This document shows positions 14,148 through 16,585 of a stretch of 16,585 bases of DNA, one piece after another. The position numbers and the translations under genes are program-made. Source of the stretch: an uncultured Oscillibacter sp. Its GTDB lineage: Bacteria; Bacillota; Clostridia; Oscillospirales; Oscillospiraceae. Position 1 is the first letter of the stretch. Each line of letters begins with the position of its first letter. A model generated the notes under the pieces. The model had not been told where the DNA came from. It searched no databases and saw only the letters and a list, made by a program, of their open reading frames with translations. The stretch is taken from positions 1-16,585 of the forward strand of contig CAMHBH010000039.1 of assembly GCA_946183175.1 (NCBI GenBank). The letters are read 5' to 3'.

Positions 14148-15041
14148 TCAATTGGCCCCGTGGGGGTCGTATTTGTCACTTTTGCCGAGGTTGCACTGGT
14201 CGCAGAGCGTCCGGAGGTTGTCCGGGACGGTCAGGCCGCCTTTCGCGACGGGTACGATATGGTCGACGTGCAGTTTGACGCCCTCGCGCGCCGTGCGCCC
14301 GCACAGCACACAGCGGAAATTGTCGCGTTTCATGATGTCGTAGCGCAGGGAATCCGTCATGAGGCTCCGCTGGTACGCCTTGGACGCCTGAAAGTCGACG
14401 TTCTTCCGGTACTGTTTCGCGACGCCCTCCATCTGCTTTACGGTGTAGTCGGCGGTGCGCGAATAGTGGTTCTTGCCTTTCGGGCTCGTGTACTCCGCCG
14501 TGCAGTGGAACACCGGGGACGTAATCGGCTTGCGCAGGTGCCGCTTGCATATCTTGACTTGCAGCGGGTCGAAGAACCTCACCCGCACGGCCTCGCCCGG
14601 TTTGACGCCCAGCAGTTGTTCGACTTCCGCCTTGTACCGGCGGTATTTCTTGTCATTGTTCGACGCGCTTTCGAGAATCGCGCCGAACGCGTGCGGGTTG
14701 CGCCCGTACTCGTCCAGGAAGAAGCGTTCGAAGTCGTAGCGCTCCAACTGCTTGCGCGAATTGAGGCGGACTTTGTACTCGTAGCGCGTCTTGATTCCGT
14801 TGTCAAACTCGCAAGCCCGATTCAGCGCGCGGAGGGCGCGGTACTTCCGACCGTACAGGTAAATTAGAATCACCCTGACGAAATGGAGTAGCAGTAACGC
14901 GGCGGGGACGCCGATTACAACGAGTAGTAGTGTCTCGACCGTCCAGCCGTCGGGGAGGGGCGGGAGGCCCGGGATTTCTTTTGCCGACAAAATATCCTGC
15001 CACGGCGTACCGCTGAGCAGGTTGTGCCACATATCCAGCAT
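14148..15041 (-). CDS. Membrane-anchored HNH endonuclease
   Basis: A 297-residue protein with one membrane helix near the N-terminus (about 36-63), a basic middle region of about 160 residues rich in Tyr, Lys and Arg, and a C-terminal HNH domain (229-290). The HNH domain has zinc pairs C244-x2-C247 and C280-x2-C283, the catalytic DH in HVDHIVPVAKGG (258-269; H261), and N275 in DNLRTLC. Expected activity is metal-dependent DNA nicking or cleavage. The positive-inside charge pattern puts the nuclease domain in the cytoplasm, by inference. ATG 15041 is 3 nt after the whiA stop, and its AAGGA site lies within the whiA 3' end, so translation is coupled. No inverted repeats or intron signals flank it. 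Target and biological role are unknown. Confidence 0.85.
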   Translation of the reverse strand: MLDMWHNLLSGTPWQDILSAKEIPGLPPLPDGWTVETLLLVVIGVPAALLLLHFVRVILIYLYGRKYRALRALNRACEFDNGIKTRYEYKVRLNSRKQLERYDFERFFLDEYGRNPHAFGAILESASNNDKKYRRYKAEVEQLLGVKPGEAVRVRFFDPLQVKICKRHLRKPITSPVFHCTAEYTSPKGKNHYSRTADYTVKQMEGVAKQYRKNVDFQASKAYQRSLMTDSLRYDIMKRDNFRCVLCGRTAREGVKLHVDHIVPVAKGGLTVPDNLRTLCDQCNLGKSDKYDPHGAN

Positions 15042-15044
15042 GGT

Positions 15045-15965
15045 TTAATCGTCCTTCTCTCTGATTTCGGAGGCCGCCGCCAGTTCGGTCAGCTTGCGCA
15101 GACGGTGGTTTAGACAGGATTTCGTCACGGGCGGGTCGAATTCGTCGGCCAGTTCGCTCAGCGACAGTTCCGGGTACTCCAGCCGCAACGCCGCCGTCAG
15201 TTGTAGCTTGTCCGACAGGCGCTCCAACTGTCCGGTGTCGCGGAGTCTGCGGATGGCCTCGGCCTGCTCCCGCGACGCTTCTACGGACTTGTCGACATTC
15301 GCGGTGTCGCAGTTGAGGCGGCGGTTGACGCTGTTCCGCAGACGCTTTTGGTCTTTGGCGTTGAGCAGACGCGCGGCGGCGTCGGGCGCGCCGATAAGCC
15401 GCAGGAAGTCGGCGATTTGCCCGCTCTGCTTGAAGTACGTGATAAACGTACCGTTGCGCTGTAGCGTCTTGGAAGGGAAGTCCAACTCGCGGAGGAGGGC
15501 CTGTAGCTCGCGCCCGACTTGTGCATGGGAAGTGAGCAATTCAAGATGGTAGCGCTTTTGGGGGTCGGTGACGCTCCCGCCCGCGAAGAAGGCTCCCCGT
15601 AAGAACGCCGCCCGACAGCAGTCGTCTTCCAGCATGGCGAAATTGATGTGCAGTACGGGGGTCTGCCGGGGGTCGTAGCCCAGCGCGGAGATGACGCGCC
15701 GGAGTTTGTCCGGGGTACTGAACCGGAAGACGTACTTGCCGGGGGAGTGGACATCGGGGAGGGCGTCGAAACGCAGGCGGAACGCCCGGTAGAACAGTTT
15801 CGGGAGGCGCGCGGCGAAGAGCGGGTTTTCCGTGATGATACGGATTTCGCCGTGCTGGAACGTATTGCAGTAGAGCAGGATTCCGTAGGCCTCGGCGCGG
15901 GCACAGCAGAGTTTCCGGACGGGCACGCGGCAAAGCTCCTGTTTGGTTTCGTAGGAAAACGACAC
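15045..15965 (-). CDS. whiA: WhiA, sporulation/cell-division transcription regulator
   Basis: A 306-residue protein of the usual WhiA length. The N-terminal domain is a degenerate LAGLIDADG homing-endonuclease fold (FLRGAFFAGGSVTDPQKRYHLE, 121-142) and the C-terminal domain is a helix-turn-helix (LSLSELADEFDPPVTKSCLNHRLRKL, 267-292). It opens SFSYETKQELCRVP, as in Firmicutes WhiA. WhiA binds DNA, affecting cell division and chromosome segregation in Firmicutes and sporulation in Actinobacteria; no nuclease activity is expected. The start is GTG at 15965 with AGGAGG 7 nt upstream. It follows yvcK after 97 nt, the classic order, and is directly followed by the HNH nuclease. Confidence 0.95.
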   Translation of the reverse strand: MSFSYETKQELCRVPVRKLCCARAEAYGILLYCNTFQHGEIRIITENPLFAARLPKLFYRAFRLRFDALPDVHSPGKYVFRFSTPDKLRRVISALGYDPRQTPVLHINFAMLEDDCCRAAFLRGAFFAGGSVTDPQKRYHLELLTSHAQVGRELQALLRELDFPSKTLQRNGTFITYFKQSGQIADFLRLIGAPDAAARLLNAKDQKRLRNSVNRRLNCDTANVDKSVEASREQAEAIRRLRDTGQLERLSDKLQLTAALRLEYPELSLSELADEFDPPVTKSCLNHRLRKLTELAAASEIREKDD

Positions 15966-16017
15966 CGCATACCCTCCTTTTGAAATGTCGCGCCCTTCCG
16001 GGTTGCGGGACTTCCCG

Positions 16018-16087
16018 GGCCCGTACAGGACTGGAAACAGTCGCCGACGTGTGGCGGCCCGTTCAGGACTGGAAACGGTCTCCGGCG
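16018..16087. repeat. Direct repeat copying the yvcK 3' end into the yvcK-whiA gap
   Basis: Copy A (16018-16049) and copy B (16056-16087) match at 28 of 32 bases, period 38. Copy B includes the yvcK stop codon; copy A is intergenic and out of frame. Each contains GACTG-GAAA-CAGTC or its G-T variant GACTG-GAAA-CGGTC on the plus strand, a small hairpin with a GAAA loop. Confidence 0.8.
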
Positions 16088-16585
16088 ACGCGGAACGCCC
16101 GCTCCGAATAGAGTACGAGAATCTCCCGGGCCAGGCGCTGGAAATGGTGCAGTACGCGCCCCTCCTTGACCGTCGACAGCGGGCGGCTGACGACTTCCAC
16201 GCCCAGTCGCTGACAGCGCTCGGCGTCGAGTACGACGGGCGCGGCCCCTTCCAGGGCGTAGCGGTCGGCGGCGCTTTTCGGTACGCGGCTCGACGTGACG
16301 AGGCACAGCGGGAACAGGCCCGGCGCGGAGTGCTGGAAAATCGCCGAAATGTGGTCGGATACCGTGTAGTTTTCGGTCTCGCCGTCCTCGGTCATGGCGT
16401 TGCAGACGTAGATTTTCATGGCCTTGGAGCGCTGGATAGCCTTCACAATGCCGTCAACCAAAAGATTCGGTATCACGCTGGTGTAGAGGCTGCCGGGGCC
16501 CAGAATGATAAGTTCGGCCTCTTTAATCGCCTTCAGGGCGGCGGGGAGGGCCTTGGGGTGTTCGGGGAGCAGGCGGACAGTGGCT
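16063..16585 (-). CDS. yvcK: YvcK/CofD-like protein, C-terminal 173 residues (runs off window end)
   Basis: The visible part begins before the conserved EAELIILGPGSLYTSVIPNLLVDGI, the phosphate-binding GPGSLYTS loop region of YvcK, and continues through KIYVCNAMTEDGETENYTVSDHI, another family block. YvcK proteins (gluconeogenesis factor, UDP-sugar binding) are needed for growth on gluconeogenic carbon and for proper cell-wall synthesis. The gene normally sits between rapZ and whiA, and whiA indeed follows. The N-terminus is outside the window; reading is open to the edge. The last codons (GDRFQS-stop) lie inside a 32-bp direct repeat. The internal GTG at 16476 is not a start, since conserved sequence continues upstream of it. 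Confidence 0.93.
   Translation of the reverse strand, partial: ATVRLLPEHPKALPAALKAIKEAELIILGPGSLYTSVIPNLLVDGIVKAIQRSKAMKIYVCNAMTEDGETENYTVSDHISAIFQHSAPGLFPLCLVTSSRVPKSAADRYALEGAAPVVLDAERCQRLGVEVVSRPLSTVKEGRVLHHFQRLAREILVLYSERAFRVAGDRFQS

Noticed and set aside
14148..15965. whiA plus HNH considered as a homing or group I/II intron element
   Set aside because: WhiA's LAGLIDADG fold is a normal degenerate feature of that family. whiA is intact, and no intron ends or inverted repeats are visible.
16018..16087. Two repeat units with conserved spacing, considered as a CRISPR remnant
   Set aside because: Only two units, one lying in the yvcK coding end, and an effective spacer of 6 bp; no cas genes.

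Overview
This is a GC-rich (about 60% by eye) chromosomal window from a Gram-positive bacterium, most likely a member of the Clostridia (Firmicutes) of the Oscillospirales type. The evidence is the yvcK-whiA-...-dnaE order, strong AGGAGG-type ribosome binding sites, and families typical of that group: CsaB, DUF4364, PrsW, C_GCAxxG_C_C and a ThiD/PdxY-like pyridoxamine kinase. Fifteen protein genes are supported; the first (csaB) and last (yvcK) run off the window. No rRNA, tRNA, CRISPR array, transposase or phage gene was seen. Of 14 visible starts, 7 are ATG, 5 GTG, 1 TTG and 1 apparently ACG.

Layout. (i) 1-1.5 kb, minus: a GT-B glycosyltransferase followed by csaB, a cell-wall polysaccharide pyruvyl transferase, behind a near-consensus promoter. 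(ii) 1.7-2.2 kb, plus: a membrane-anchored DUF4330 protein with a long structured leader. (iii) 2.26-6.59 kb, minus: a 980-residue fusion of an APC-type amino-acid permease to a histidine kinase and receiver domain, then a membrane-anchored rhodanese, then (after a terminator and a new promoter) a pyridoxamine kinase. (iv) A 331-bp AT-rich divergent control region with a 27-bp dyad. (v) 6.9-10.2 kb, plus: a REC-GGDEF-degenerate GGDEF regulator, a PrsW-type membrane protease, an SF0329-like protein and a DUF4364 winged-helix protein. (vi) 10.1-16.6 kb, minus: yvcK, whiA, a membrane-tethered HNH nuclease, a C_GCAxxG_C_C redox protein and dnaE; the dnaE end overlaps the DUF4364 end by 50 bp.

How they may work together. 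The transporter-kinase and the REC-GGDEF regulator are divergent neighbours. A model in which substrate sensing or transport controls cyclic-di-GMP is reasonable but is inference. The yvcK-whiA-dnaE block is a housekeeping operon with two extra genes inserted.

The most striking whole-window signal is the complete absence of the tetranucleotide GATC (none in 16,585 bp, where about 60 are expected), together with an excess of AATC and GATT. Other points of note are the apparent ACG start of dnaE, the degenerate second GGDEF domain that keeps its I-site, duplicated 3' ends of two genes, and a hairpin that buries the DUF4364 ribosome binding site.
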